DNA of 64,000 nucleotides, from assembly GCA_003385635.1 (NCBI GenBank), contig QQUY01000001.1, positions 1,465,001 to 1,529,000 on the forward strand, read 5' to 3'. A model generated the notes under the pieces. It worked only from the letters and a program-made list of their open reading frames with translations, searched no databases and was not told the DNA's origin. Position 1 is the stretch's first letter; each line of letters starts with the position of its first letter. The translations under genes were made by a program, and so were the position numbers. This document shows positions 1-8,307 of this stretch, piece by piece. Origin of the DNA: Acidobacteriota bacterium. Its GTDB lineage: Bacteria; Acidobacteriota; Blastocatellia; Pyrinomonadales; Pyrinomonadaceae.

Positions 1-1023
1 GGCGACAACGGGATCACCGCTGAGGTGGTCGTTGTAGAGGATTTTTCGGATCTCGGCAGCAGATCGCGTTCAGACATAGAAGGGAAGATCGTCCTGTTCA
101 ATGTTAAATACGATCAGAAGCTTGCCGCTGCGGGACAGGGAGGTGCTGCGTACGGGCAGATCACAAGGTACCGGGGCGGTGCTGCGATCGAAGCAGCAAA
201 ACTGGGGGCTGTTGCGGTACTTGTCAGATCTGCCGGAGGTTCGCAGAATCGCCTCGCTCATACTGGCGGTATGCGTTATGAAGACGGCGTTACAAAAATC
301 CCCGCTGCATCCGTACCTTATGAGGATGCGGAACTTATAGCGGACCTGGCAAACAAAGGCGAATTGAGAATGAAGCTTGTGCTTACTCCCCAGACCCTTC
401 CCGATGCCACAAGTTATAACGTGATCGCCGATCTGAAGGGCAGTGAGAAACCTGAGGAGATAATCGTCGTTTCCGGACATCTCGATTCCTGGGATCTCGG
501 GACCGGAGCTCTTGACGATGCCGTCGGAGTCGCGATGGCCATGCAGGTGCCGTACCTGATAAAAAAACTCGATCTAGACAACAAGCGCACGATCAGGGTC
601 GTCGCCTTCATGAATGAAGAGAACGGATTCGTGGGCGCGGACACGTACGCGAGCAATGCCGACATAGCAAACCACTTTGCGGCCCTCGAAAGCGACCTTG
701 GAGCTGAGCACCCGATCGGATTCCTCTTCGCTGGCAATACCGAAGCCCTTCCCATGCTGCGGCCGCTCTCCAGCATACTTTCCAAACAGGGAGCGTCGCT
801 GATCGACGTGCGCCCATCGGTAAGTTCAGACATAAGCCGCCTGACGGAAAAAGGAGTGCCTTCGCTCGCCCCCTGGTACGACGCGAGGACCTATTTCAAC
901 TATCATCACACGGAAGCGGACACTCTCGACAAGGTTAATCCAAAGTGGCTTCGCGAGAACTCCTCGGTCATGGCCGTTCTGGCGTACGGGCTATCCAACC
1001 TGGAAAGACCGCTACCGAGATGA
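1..1023 (+). CDS. M28-family metallopeptidase with PA domain, 5' end outside the window
   Basis: The reading frame is open from base 1, so the start codon lies upstream; the visible part is 340 residues. The first ~120 residues look like a protease-associated (PA) insert. The rest is an M28 zinc aminopeptidase/carboxypeptidase Q-like domain. Visible metal-site motifs are SGHLDSWD near residue 160 (His and Asp ligands), LDDA shortly after (bridging Asp), NEENGF near residue 204 (catalytic Glu plus Glu ligand) and YHHTEADT near residue 302 (last His). Proteins of this family are normally exported and trim peptides or dipeptides; the signal peptide would be in the missing part. Family assignment is firm, the exact substrate is not predictable. 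Confidence 0.9.
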   Translation, partial: GDNGITAEVVVVEDFSDLGSRSRSDIEGKIVLFNVKYDQKLAAAGQGGAAYGQITRYRGGAAIEAAKLGAVAVLVRSAGGSQNRLAHTGGMRYEDGVTKIPAASVPYEDAELIADLANKGELRMKLVLTPQTLPDATSYNVIADLKGSEKPEEIIVVSGHLDSWDLGTGALDDAVGVAMAMQVPYLIKKLDLDNKRTIRVVAFMNEENGFVGADTYASNADIANHFAALESDLGAEHPIGFLFAGNTEALPMLRPLSSILSKQGASLIDVRPSVSSDISRLTEKGVPSLAPWYDARTYFNYHHTEADTLDKVNPKWLRENSSVMAVLAYGLSNLERPLPR

Positions 1024-1079
1024 CAGTATTGATCCAAGGCCTTATAATTCGGTGTTCGGGAGCCGATCAAAAAGCTTTT

Positions 1080-1247
1080 ATGGACAGACCACCACCATAT
1101 TTTCCTCAGGGATCTCTGAATCCTAAGGATGAGAACAGGTACCGGAAGTTCAAGATCGTCGTCGGCACCGCCGCCGCGATCGGTGTGCTTGTGCTACTTG
1201 GAGCGATCGTCGGCCTCTATTACCTGATCGCCTGGCTCGCTGGCTAA
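1080..1247 (+). CDS. small single-pass membrane protein, unknown function
   Basis: A 55-residue frame begins at an ATG 57 bases after the peptidase stop. It has a Pro-rich, polar N-terminus (MDRPPPYFPQG), a basic stretch (RYRKFK) and one strongly hydrophobic helix of about 25 residues at the C-terminus. The basic residues before the helix suggest an N-in orientation. An upstream in-frame ATG at 1020 overlaps the peptidase gene and is less likely. I do not recognise a family. It is probably read with the peptidase gene, and it ends one base before the repeat block that follows. Confidence 0.5.
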   Translation: MDRPPPYFPQGSLNPKDENRYRKFKIVVGTAAAIGVLVLLGAIVGLYYLIAWLAG

Positions 1248-1503
1248 GAATGAAAAAGGCTGCCTAATAGGGGACTCTTTCGAGGTTCGATGTCTCCGTT
1301 GATGGGTGTCGTATCGGGCAAGAGCAAATATCAACTGCCCGTCGCTTCAGCGGGGGAGTATCAAGCTAAGTACCACCGAACAGGGCTTCGGCCCCGAAAA
1401 AAGCCGGCTAAAGCCGGCGAGGGGTCTTGGATTCTGTTTCAGTCCCCCAGCTAAAGCTGGGGGCAACTAATTTTCTTGGAAGCCTCAAGATCCGGGTGCG
1501 AAC
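1248..1503. repeat. block of REP-like imperfect palindromes flanked by a 17-bp direct repeat
   Basis: No gene is visible here. It holds two clean short palindromes with the same GCTAAAGC centre: GCCGGCTAAAGCCGGC at 1403-1418 and a 20-bp one with 5'-CCCCC arms at 1444-1463. There are decayed relatives near 1341 (CCCGTCGCTTCAGCGGGG) and 1382 (GGGCTTCGGCCCC). A 17-bp sequence, AATGAAAAAGGCTGCCT at 1249-1265, recurs with one mismatch at 1504-1520, where it forms the left arm of the terminator. The block therefore sits between two copies of half a terminator. Confidence 0.7.
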
Positions 1504-1509
1504 AATGAG

Positions 1510-1538
1510 AAAGGCTGCCTTTTTGCGAGGCAGCCTTT
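1510..1538 (-). terminator. intrinsic terminator of the S41 protease gene
   Basis: A perfect 11-bp stem, AAAGGCTGCCT / AGGCAGCCTTT, has a 7-base loop. It lies 27 bases past the minus-strand stop codon at 1566. Its GGCTGYC stem belongs to the same set as the terminators at 12207 and 53249. Confidence 0.85.
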
Positions 1539-1565
1539 GTTGCATTTAAACGACTTGAAAGGTTG

Positions 1566-3287
1566 CTACGGCCTCTCCCGATCTTCACGGCTGGCCGCCT
1601 GAGCCTTTGCTCCTTCCATTGCGAGCTGTTCGGCTTTCGGCAAGAGTTCTACAGCTTTTGCCAGCTGCGGATCGAACTCGTTATACACCTGGAAAGAGGT
1701 TTGCGAACCGTAAGCCGATGTGACGAACTCGGTCCTGAGCATCCTTTCGATGAACTCTCTTTCCGTGTCGATCTGCTTGCTTGTAAAGGAGTACTTGGAC
1801 GTTGCGAACTTCTTGAACGCGTCGAACACCTCCCGCGTGATAGGGAAGTCGGATGCCGTGATGTCGTGGTCGAACCTGATCGCACGGTCCACTTGATAGG
1901 GCTCGAATCCACGCTTCTTTCCGTAGCTGAGGTCCAGCACGAACGCGAATATCGGATTCATGAGCGTTCTCTGGAACCGGGCCCTCGCCGTAGGTATCGT
2001 CGGCGTCTCAACCATGACATCGGGAGCGATCCCTCCGCCTGAATAGACGATTCGCCCAGAATCCGTAAGTTTCGGATCACCCTTCGGCGGCTTGGGCTTT
2101 TCATCGTCGTCGAGGGTCCCGCCGTTGGTGTAATAGTTGTATAGATTCCCGTCGGAATAATCCTTCTGTATCTGCCTTCCCGAAGGCGTCTCGTATTTTG
2201 CTATCGTGAGCAAAAGCATCGAGCCATACTCAAGATTGAACGGATTCTGAACGAGGCCTTTACCGAAAGTATTTTCTCCTACGATCAACGCCCGGTCATG
2301 ATCCTGAAGCGCTCCTGCCAGGATCTCGGAAGCCGAAGCAGTATTCCCGTTCACGAGGATAACGATCGGCGTTTTGTCGGGAGATCCGTTGTCAGAACTA
2401 TAAGTTTGAGAAAAGCCGCGGATCCTGCCCTTCTGGACAAAAATCGTTTCGCCTTCATTCAGAAAAGTGTTCGCGACCATGAACGCCTCTCGGACCAGTC
2501 CTCCGCCGTTGCCCCGAAGGTCGAGGACCAGATTCCTCATTCCTTTGGCTTTGAGCTCGCGCATCGCTTCGACGAACTCCGTGTAAGTCGTTCGGTTGAA
2601 TCCGCCGGTCATCGCGACGTAGCCGATACCGGGTTTCAGCATGTAGGCTTCCGAGATCGAAGGAGTTGAAACGGCGTCGCGAATTATTTCTACCGTTTCC
2701 AGCTCTTTTGTCCCGAACCGTTCGATGACGACCTTGGCCAGCGTTCCCCGGGGGCCGCGCAGAAAGTCGCGAACCTCGTAATACGGTTTGCCAAGCATCG
2801 ACTTGCCGTTCACTTCCACGATCTTGTCGCCATATCGAAGGCCCGCACGGTTTGCAGGGGCCCCGTCAAACGTTGCCTTAATGAAGGTCGCTATAACTTT
2901 GCCGTCTTTATCGGATAGATCCCCGATCGTGGCACCTATGCCGAAATACTGGCTGCGCTGACTTGTGCGGAATTCCTGGTATTCCTTGGCGTCGAAGTAA
3001 TTCGAATGGGGGTCGAGGGTGTGTAGCATCGAGTCGATCGCCGACTTGAACAGGCCGTTGTAGTTCAGGTCGTCGCCCTGAACATAATTGTCCTGAATGA
3101 TCGTGAGCGCTTCCGCAACGTCGCGTTCGACGTTCTCCATACGGACAGCTTTACCGGTGTTCCCGGTCGTAGTTATTGCCAGATCTCCAGCGTCAGCTTT
3201 AGAAACCGGGTCGGACTGGGCTATGACTGCAAATTGAAAGGAGAATAGAACTAGAATTGCGGCTAAAAGGACGGATTTTCTTATCAC
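1566..3287 (-). CDS. ctpA: S41-family C-terminal processing protease (CtpA/Prc type)
   Basis: A periplasmic serine protease that cleaves C-terminal ends of exported proteins. I take the GTG at 3287 as start (573 residues): a GAGGAGAT ribosome site sits 8 bases upstream, and the protein then opens directly with a signal peptide (MIRKSVLLAAILVLF, ending near AQS). A PDZ domain follows at about residues 90-180, with GDKIVEVNGK. The S41 core follows, with the Ser of NTASASE near residue 317 and the Lys of NTFGKG near residue 341, the expected Ser-Lys dyad. A C-terminal region of about 190 residues follows. Longer upstream frames to 3371 lack a ribosome site and would bury the signal peptide. It stands alone and is transcribed away from the ABC ATPase gene. 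Confidence 0.92.
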   Translation of the reverse strand: MIRKSVLLAAILVLFSFQFAVIAQSDPVSKADAGDLAITTTGNTGKAVRMENVERDVAEALTIIQDNYVQGDDLNYNGLFKSAIDSMLHTLDPHSNYFDAKEYQEFRTSQRSQYFGIGATIGDLSDKDGKVIATFIKATFDGAPANRAGLRYGDKIVEVNGKSMLGKPYYEVRDFLRGPRGTLAKVVIERFGTKELETVEIIRDAVSTPSISEAYMLKPGIGYVAMTGGFNRTTYTEFVEAMRELKAKGMRNLVLDLRGNGGGLVREAFMVANTFLNEGETIFVQKGRIRGFSQTYSSDNGSPDKTPIVILVNGNTASASEILAGALQDHDRALIVGENTFGKGLVQNPFNLEYGSMLLLTIAKYETPSGRQIQKDYSDGNLYNYYTNGGTLDDDEKPKPPKGDPKLTDSGRIVYSGGGIAPDVMVETPTIPTARARFQRTLMNPIFAFVLDLSYGKKRGFEPYQVDRAIRFDHDITASDFPITREVFDAFKKFATSKYSFTSKQIDTEREFIERMLRTEFVTSAYGSQTSFQVYNEFDPQLAKAVELLPKAEQLAMEGAKAQAASREDRERP

Positions 3288-3465
3288 TACTAAAGATCTC
3301 CTCAAAAACACTTTGCCGAAAATGCAATCGCGCTGAAAAATGATAACATTGCTTAGTGTAAAAAGCGACACAGCCGGTTGCTCAGCCGAATTCCAAAAGC
3401 TTCCGTTTTATCAACATTTTACGAGGTCTCGCGCGCTTGAGTGCGTCGGTATCCTCACCCCGACG

Positions 3466-4455
3466 ATGGCCCATCTGCTGTCCGTACGAAATCTGAAGAC
3501 ACAGTTCCCGACCAAGGCAGGGCTCGTGCGTGCAGTGGACGACGTGACTTTCCATATCGACCGCGGTGAGATGGTCGGGATCGTGGGCGAATCGGGATGC
3601 GGCAAGTCGATTACGGCGCTTTCAATACTTCGTCTCATTTCACCGCCCGGGAGGATCGTCTCGGGCTCCGTCGAATTTAACGGAGAAGAACTGACAAAGG
3701 CCTCTCAAGAACGGATGAGAAAGGTCAGAGGGAACGACATTGCGATGATCTTTCAGGACCCGATGACATCCCTCAACCCAGTCTACACGGTTGGCGAGCA
3801 GATAGCCGAAGCCTTGAGGCTTCACAGGGAACTTTCGAAGAAAGAGGCACGCGACGCGGCTATCGAGGCGATGCAGGAAGTTGCGATCCCGTCCCCGGAA
3901 AGGAGGATCAGTGATTACCCTCACCAGTTGTCGGGCGGGATGCGACAGAGGGTGATGATCGCAATGGCTCTTGCCTGCGATCCGGACCTGCTTATCGCCG
4001 ACGAGCCGACGACCGCGCTTGATGTGACCATACAGGCCCAGATCCTGGAATTGCTCAATGGGCTGCAGGAATCTCGAAATCTCGCCGTTTTGCTAATCAC
4101 TCACGACCTCGGGGTCGTAGCGGAGACGGCAGATCGGGTTTGTGTGATGTACACGGGCCGGATCGTCGAGGAATCGCAGGTCGGACAATTGTTCGAAGAG
4201 CCAAAGCACCCTTACACGCGCGGGCTGCTAAAGAGCGTGCCAAAGCTTAACGAAACAGCTGAAGAGAAGTCGCAAAAGCTCTCGACGATCGAAGGAGTGG
4301 TTCCCAGCCCGACCGAGCTTCCGGACGGATGCCATTTTGCTCCGCGATGTTCTCTCAGGGAATCCAGGTGCGAGTCGGGAGATATACCTCTCTACGATCT
4401 GGGCGAGGGCATTCGCGTCAGGTGTGTCCTGTACGATGAGCACGAACGCGAATAA
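3466..4455 (+). CDS. oppD: oligopeptide/dipeptide ABC transporter ATPase, OppD/DppD type
   Basis: One of the two ATPases that drive Opp/Dpp peptide importers on the inner face of the membrane. It has 329 residues. Walker A is GESGCGKS, the Q-loop region is QDPMTSLNP, the signature is LSGGMRQR, Walker B is LLIADEP and the switch His is in LLITHDLG. The C-terminal Opp/Dpp extension carries the usual Cys-rich [15 protein letters not shown] motif, which can bind an Fe-S cluster in some members. The start is the ATG in front of [10 protein letters not shown]; an upstream in-frame codon would add 42 atypical residues. No permease or binding protein is adjacent. Confidence 0.9.
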   Translation: MAHLLSVRNLKTQFPTKAGLVRAVDDVTFHIDRGEMVGIVGESGCGKSITALSILRLISPPGRIVSGSVEFNGEELTKASQERMRKVRGNDIAMIFQDPMTSLNPVYTVGEQIAEALRLHRELSKKEARDAAIEAMQEVAIPSPERRISDYPHQLSGGMRQRVMIAMALACDPDLLIADEPTTALDVTIQAQILELLNGLQESRNLAVLLITHDLGVVAETADRVCVMYTGRIVEESQVGQLFEEPKHPYTRGLLKSVPKLNETAEEKSQKLSTIEGVVPSPTELPDGCHFAPRCSLRESRCESGDIPLYDLGEGIRVRCVLYDEHERE

Positions 4456-4984
4456 AATCGACCCGATCGACGGAGATCTCGTAACGCTTCGCTTTCCCGT
4501 TTTGGAAGATGCGACGGAGTTTATTGAGTCTGTGCTGACTAGCGTTGAGCTTCATGCCGGTCTTGTTCATCCTCCCGCGGATACTGAGACGTTTGAGGCG
4601 TACGTTCGGAAGAACCATGATGGGGCAAGCGCCTGCTTCGTGATCGTGGAGCATTCGTCAGATGAGATCGCAGGCGCGATCAACATGACGCAGATCTACA
4701 GAGGCGGGTTTGGAAGCGCCTATCTTGGATACTACTTGTTTAAGGGATTCACCGGGCGGGGGCTGATGGAGTCGGCGTTGAGGACGCTGGTCGCCTTTGC
4801 ACTCCGGGATTTCGGTCTTCACAGGCTTGAAGCCAATATCCAGCCGCACAACAGTTCCTCGAAAAGACTGGTCAGAAAATGCGGTTTTACCCGCGAGGGT
4901 TTTTCCAGGAAGTATCTCAGGATCGGCGGTGAATGGCGCGACCACGAAAGATGGGCGATCATAGCGGAAGATCTGGAGAACTGA
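4436..4984 (+). CDS. RimJ/RimL-like N-acetyltransferase (GNAT)
   Basis: 182 residues, starting at an ATG 20 bases inside the end of the oppD-type gene, so the two are probably translationally coupled. The C-terminal half is typical of RimJ-type alanine N-acetyltransferases: [14 protein letters not shown], then [20 protein letters not shown], and [11 protein letters not shown] at the end. The acetyl-CoA loop is GFTGRGLM. Members acetylate the N-terminus of ribosomal proteins or other small substrates. Here the position between two peptide-transporter ATPases is unusual and could mean an action on imported peptides, which is only a guess from context. Confidence 0.82.
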   Translation: MSTNANKIDPIDGDLVTLRFPVLEDATEFIESVLTSVELHAGLVHPPADTETFEAYVRKNHDGASACFVIVEHSSDEIAGAINMTQIYRGGFGSAYLGYYLFKGFTGRGLMESALRTLVAFALRDFGLHRLEANIQPHNSSSKRLVRKCGFTREGFSRKYLRIGGEWRDHERWAIIAEDLEN

Positions 4985-4992
4985 GCCAGAGA

Positions 4993-5994
4993 ATGGAGAA
5001 TTCGAACGGTATCGGACGGGAACCGCTTGTTAAAGTGCGGGAACTCGTAAAGCATTTTCCCGTAGAAGGATCGGACGACGTCGTACGGGCCGTCGACGGC
5101 GTATCGTTTGACATTTTTGAAGGGGAGACGCTTGGGCTCGTCGGAGAATCCGGATGCGGGAAATCTACTGTCGGCAAAAGCCTCTTGCGCTTGATAGAAC
5201 CAACCAGCGGGTCTATCAGCTTTGAAGGACTCGAGATCACGGCACTAGACAGCCGGAAGATGCAGAAACTGCGCAGGGAAATGCAGATCATCTTTCAGGA
5301 CCCATACTCTTCGCTAAACCCCCGTCTGAGTATATTCAGGATCGTTTCGGAACCTCTGAAGATCCACCGCATTGGTTCAAAGTCAGAACAAAAGGAGCGT
5401 GTGGCCGAACTTCTTTCGAAGGTAGGTCTCGATCCAAGATATATGTCGCGGTACCCGCACGAGTTCTCAGGAGGACAACGGCAGAGGATCGGGATCGCGA
5501 GGGCCCTCGCATTGAATCCCAAGCTGATCATTGCCGACGAGCCGGTCTCCGCTCTGGACGTTTCGGTCCAGGCCCAGGTCGTGAACCTTATGCAGGATCT
5601 GCAAAAGGAACTCGGTCTTGCATACCTGTTCATATCGCATGGTCTGGCCGTCGTAGAACACATTTCGGTAAGGGTTGCAGTAATGTATCTCGGTAAGATA
5701 GTCGAGATTGCTGATTCGACTGAGTTGTATGCCGGACCGAAGCATCCTTACACAAAGGCTCTGCTTTCCGCGATACCCATTCCCGATCCGAAGTTCAAAC
5801 GGGAACGTATCGTACTTACCGGAGATGTACCGACGCCGATAGATCCGCCGTCCGGCTGCCGCTTCAGAACGAGGTGTCCGGCCGCCCGGAAAGATTGCGC
5901 TGAAATAGAACCCGAGCTCAGGGAAGTCTCGAAAGGGCATTATTCCGCATGCCTTTTCGCAGAAGGCTATGAAACTGGGGCCCCATTCGCATAA
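4993..5994 (+). CDS. oppF: oligopeptide/dipeptide ABC transporter ATPase, OppF/DppF type
   Basis: The partner ATPase of the OppD-type protein (333 residues). Walker A is GESGCGKS, then [12 protein letters not shown], signature FSGGQRQR, Walker [13 protein letters not shown] and switch ISHGL. The C-terminal Opp/Dpp motif is [15 protein letters not shown]. Note that the switch motif reads SHG where most paralogues have SHD; this is known in some OppF proteins. The start is the ATG 9 bases after the acetyltransferase stop; an upstream in-frame codon at 4933 lies inside the previous gene. The three genes 3466-5994 form one operon. Confidence 0.9.
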   Translation: MENSNGIGREPLVKVRELVKHFPVEGSDDVVRAVDGVSFDIFEGETLGLVGESGCGKSTVGKSLLRLIEPTSGSISFEGLEITALDSRKMQKLRREMQIIFQDPYSSLNPRLSIFRIVSEPLKIHRIGSKSEQKERVAELLSKVGLDPRYMSRYPHEFSGGQRQRIGIARALALNPKLIIADEPVSALDVSVQAQVVNLMQDLQKELGLAYLFISHGLAVVEHISVRVAVMYLGKIVEIADSTELYAGPKHPYTKALLSAIPIPDPKFKRERIVLTGDVPTPIDPPSGCRFRTRCPAARKDCAEIEPELREVSKGHYSACLFAEGYETGAPFA

Positions 5995-6096
5995 CCTTCT
6001 GAAACTAAAGAAGTTCAATGGCCGTAGAAGTGATGTAGGTCCACTCAAAAAAACCAAGCATTGCAGGCATTGATCCAGAAATGCCGGGGAGAATCT

Positions 6097-6954
6097 ATGA
6101 GCGAAGAAAACAAAGATAATATTGATCCTGCGGAAGAGCCGCAGGAGGAACAGCAAGAGCCTGTCCAGGAATGGGAAGCGCCTCCGATACCGGAGCAGAT
6201 CGAGGCGGATGAAAAGGAAGAGCCCGAGATGTCGGAGGTGGCGACGCTCGGCAACGTTTTCATCGAGCCCGGAAGGACGTTTGAAGACCTTAGGCGAAAG
6301 CCCAGATGGATCATTGCCTTCGTAATATTTGCTGTGGCGCTGATGGGCTTTTCGATCGCCTTCCAGCAGAAGGTTGGCGAGGATGCGATCCGGAGGTTTA
6401 TTGCCCAGCAGCAGGACCGTAGTCCGCAGATGCAATCAGCCTCCGAGGATCAGAAGCGACAAGGTGTTGAATTCGCTCTCACGATCCAGAAGGTCGCGAC
6501 ATATGCGATGCCGATCTTCATACTCTTCTCGTTCCTGATCGGGGGTCTGTTCTACTGGGTCGGCACGAAAATGATGGGCGGGACCGCGAGATTCACTCAC
6601 GGCCTTTCCGTATTCGCTTACTCCACTTTTGCGCCTGGACTTGTGTCTACGGTCGCCAATTTCATAGTTTTGCTTATCAAACCCGCAGAAGAGATCGACA
6701 TCGCGAGCAGTCAGCGGGGACTGATCAATGCGAATCCGACCATGTTTCTCGACGGCAAGGAAATGCCCGTGCTTGCGACGGTGATAAGTAACATCGACCT
6801 CTTCGTGATCTGGGGCCTTGTGCTTGCCGCGATCGGACTGCGCAAGGTAGCTGGAATCTCAGCCGGGTCCGCGTGGGCGATCGTACTAGTGCTGAACCTG
6901 ATCTTGCTCGCATTCCGCGTTCTTGGCGCGTACTTCAACGGGGTACCGTCGTAA
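6097..6954 (+). CDS. YIP1-domain integral membrane protein
   Basis: 285 residues; start ATG preceded by GGGGAGA. The first ~60 residues are acidic and Glu/Pro/Gln-rich (DPAEEPQEEQQEP), hence probably disordered and cytoplasmic. They are followed by the YIP1-family opening (ATLGNVFIEPGRTFEDLRRKPRW) and about five hydrophobic segments, near residues 72-90, 145-165, 178-198, 225-245 and 258-280. Bacterial YIP1 proteins have no established biochemical role. It lies 102 bases after the ABC ATPase gene and ends at a two-way terminator. Confidence 0.8.
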   Translation: MSEENKDNIDPAEEPQEEQQEPVQEWEAPPIPEQIEADEKEEPEMSEVATLGNVFIEPGRTFEDLRRKPRWIIAFVIFAVALMGFSIAFQQKVGEDAIRRFIAQQQDRSPQMQSASEDQKRQGVEFALTIQKVATYAMPIFILFSFLIGGLFYWVGTKMMGGTARFTHGLSVFAYSTFAPGLVSTVANFIVLLIKPAEEIDIASSQRGLINANPTMFLDGKEMPVLATVISNIDLFVIWGLVLAAIGLRKVAGISAGSAWAIVLVLNLILLAFRVLGAYFNGVPS

Positions 6955-6980
6955 GGCGAAAGTGGTTCCTGATAAAAGAT

Positions 6981-7014
6981 AAGGAGGACGTCCCAATAGA
7001 CGCCCTCCTTTTTT
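6981..7014. terminator. two-way intrinsic terminator between convergent genes
   Basis: AAGGAGGACGTC pairs with GACGCCCTCCTT (one mismatch), with a short loop and a TTTTTT run on the plus strand. It serves the YIP1 gene and probably also the minus-strand permease operon that ends at 7033. Confidence 0.85.
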
Positions 7015-7032
7015 ATTGACTTGAACCAAGTC

Positions 7033-8298
7033 CTACTCGTACCTGAGTGATTCGATCGGATCGAGTCGCGCAGCTTTCCACGCAGGCCACAGGCCGAAAC
7101 CGACTCCGATCCCCACACTTGCGAAGAAACCGAGCGGCGGCGCCCACCAGGGCACATATGACGGGAAGAAGAACGCGATAATGAAGGTCAGCGCCCATCC
7201 GATAGCTAGTCCCAAAATGCCTCCGAATCCGGTCAAGGTGGCTGCTTCTGTGAGGAATTGAAGGAGTATGTCCGACTTTTTCGCGCCGATCGATTTTCTT
7301 ATCCCGATCTCGCGGGTTCGTTCGGTCACGGACACCAGCATTATGTTCATCACGCCGATACCGCCGATCATAAGGCCGACGCAGGATATGACGAACATCA
7401 CGATGAACACTCCTTGAGTGATAGCGGTGAACTGCTCGATTATGCTGGCCGCCGTGGCCATCGAAAAGTTGTTAGGCTCGCCAAACGGCACCTGTCTACG
7501 AACCCTTAGCAGATCCTGAATCTGGTCCTTTCCTTCTTCGAGCTTCCCGGGCTGTGCCACTGCGAGAATGAACAAGTCCTCTGAATTCGGCTTGATTCGC
7601 ATTCCTGAGCCGAGCGGCATATAGATGATGTTGCTCTGGTCGTTATCCCCGCCGCCGCCGCCAAAGAACTGCTCGCGTTTCTGTAGTACCCCGATAACCG
7701 TGAACTCGCGCCCGCCGATCTCCAGTTTGCCTCCGAGGGGATCCTCGTTCGGAAAATAGTCCTGGGCGACCGTGTCGCCGATCAGCGCCACATCCCTTTT
7801 CGTATCGCTTTCCGACTGCGTGAACCATCGGCCCTTAACGAGAATCTCGGTGTTCGTTCTTTCGAGGTCTGGCGTCGTTCCCTGAAGGCTTACTGAAGAA
7901 GACGTCTTTCCATTCTTGCCCGTGATCAGGATCTTCTCTCCCCAGCGATTGCTCGATACGTCAAGAAACGGAACTGCGGTCTCGATAGCGGGAAGGTCTT
8001 TTAGCGCTTCGGCATCCTCGATCGTAAGAGGCGGGCGCATCCTTTCTTCCCGGCTGCGCCGGCCAAACTGAATGCCGATCTCGTACTTGTAGAGAAAGAT
8101 GGAATTGGTGCCGAACGATTCGACTTCCTTCTGGACGCCGACATTGATCCCGCTGATCACCGATGACATCAGCATGACGACAACGACACCGATCACGACG
8201 CCGACTACCGTCAGGAGCGAGCGCATCTTGTTTGAGATGAGCGTGTCGAACGCCATCTTTATGTTTTCGAAGAATGTTGTCCCAACCAGCCTTCTCAT
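7033..8298 (-). CDS. MacB/FtsX-type ABC permease, fourth of four
   Basis: 421 residues with the MacB layout. There is an N-terminal helix after a conserved amphipathic entry (MAFDTLISNKMRSLLTVVGVVIGV), a periplasmic MacB_PCD domain of about 220 residues, then three helices from about residue 285 with VTERTREIGIRKSIGAKKSDIL between the second and third. It ends ARLDPIESLRYE, the standard FtsX-family tail. It starts 9 bases after the stop of the previous permease, with GGAG in front. MacB proteins pull substrates (lipoproteins, peptides, antibiotics) across the periplasm without a membrane-spanning pore of their own. Confidence 0.9.
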   Translation of the reverse strand: MRRLVGTTFFENIKMAFDTLISNKMRSLLTVVGVVIGVVVVMLMSSVISGINVGVQKEVESFGTNSIFLYKYEIGIQFGRRSREERMRPPLTIEDAEALKDLPAIETAVPFLDVSSNRWGEKILITGKNGKTSSSVSLQGTTPDLERTNTEILVKGRWFTQSESDTKRDVALIGDTVAQDYFPNEDPLGGKLEIGGREFTVIGVLQKREQFFGGGGGDNDQSNIIYMPLGSGMRIKPNSEDLFILAVAQPGKLEEGKDQIQDLLRVRRQVPFGEPNNFSMATAASIIEQFTAITQGVFIVMFVISCVGLMIGGIGVMNIMLVSVTERTREIGIRKSIGAKKSDILLQFLTEAATLTGFGGILGLAIGWALTFIIAFFFPSYVPWWAPPLGFFASVGIGVGFGLWPAWKAARLDPIESLRYE

Positions 8299-8307
8299 CG
8301 CGCTCTC

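Noticed and set aside
1563-2042. Plus-strand frame of 159 codons
   Set aside because: Antisense to the S41 protease, whose catalytic motifs are certain.
3288-3371. Longer N-terminus for the S41 protease
   Set aside because: The GTG at 3287 has a strong ribosome site and begins directly with the signal peptide; the extension would mask it.
5467-6435. Minus-strand frame of 322 codons
   Set aside because: Antisense to oppF and the YIP1 gene; no family resemblance, unusual Phe/Leu/Arg runs.
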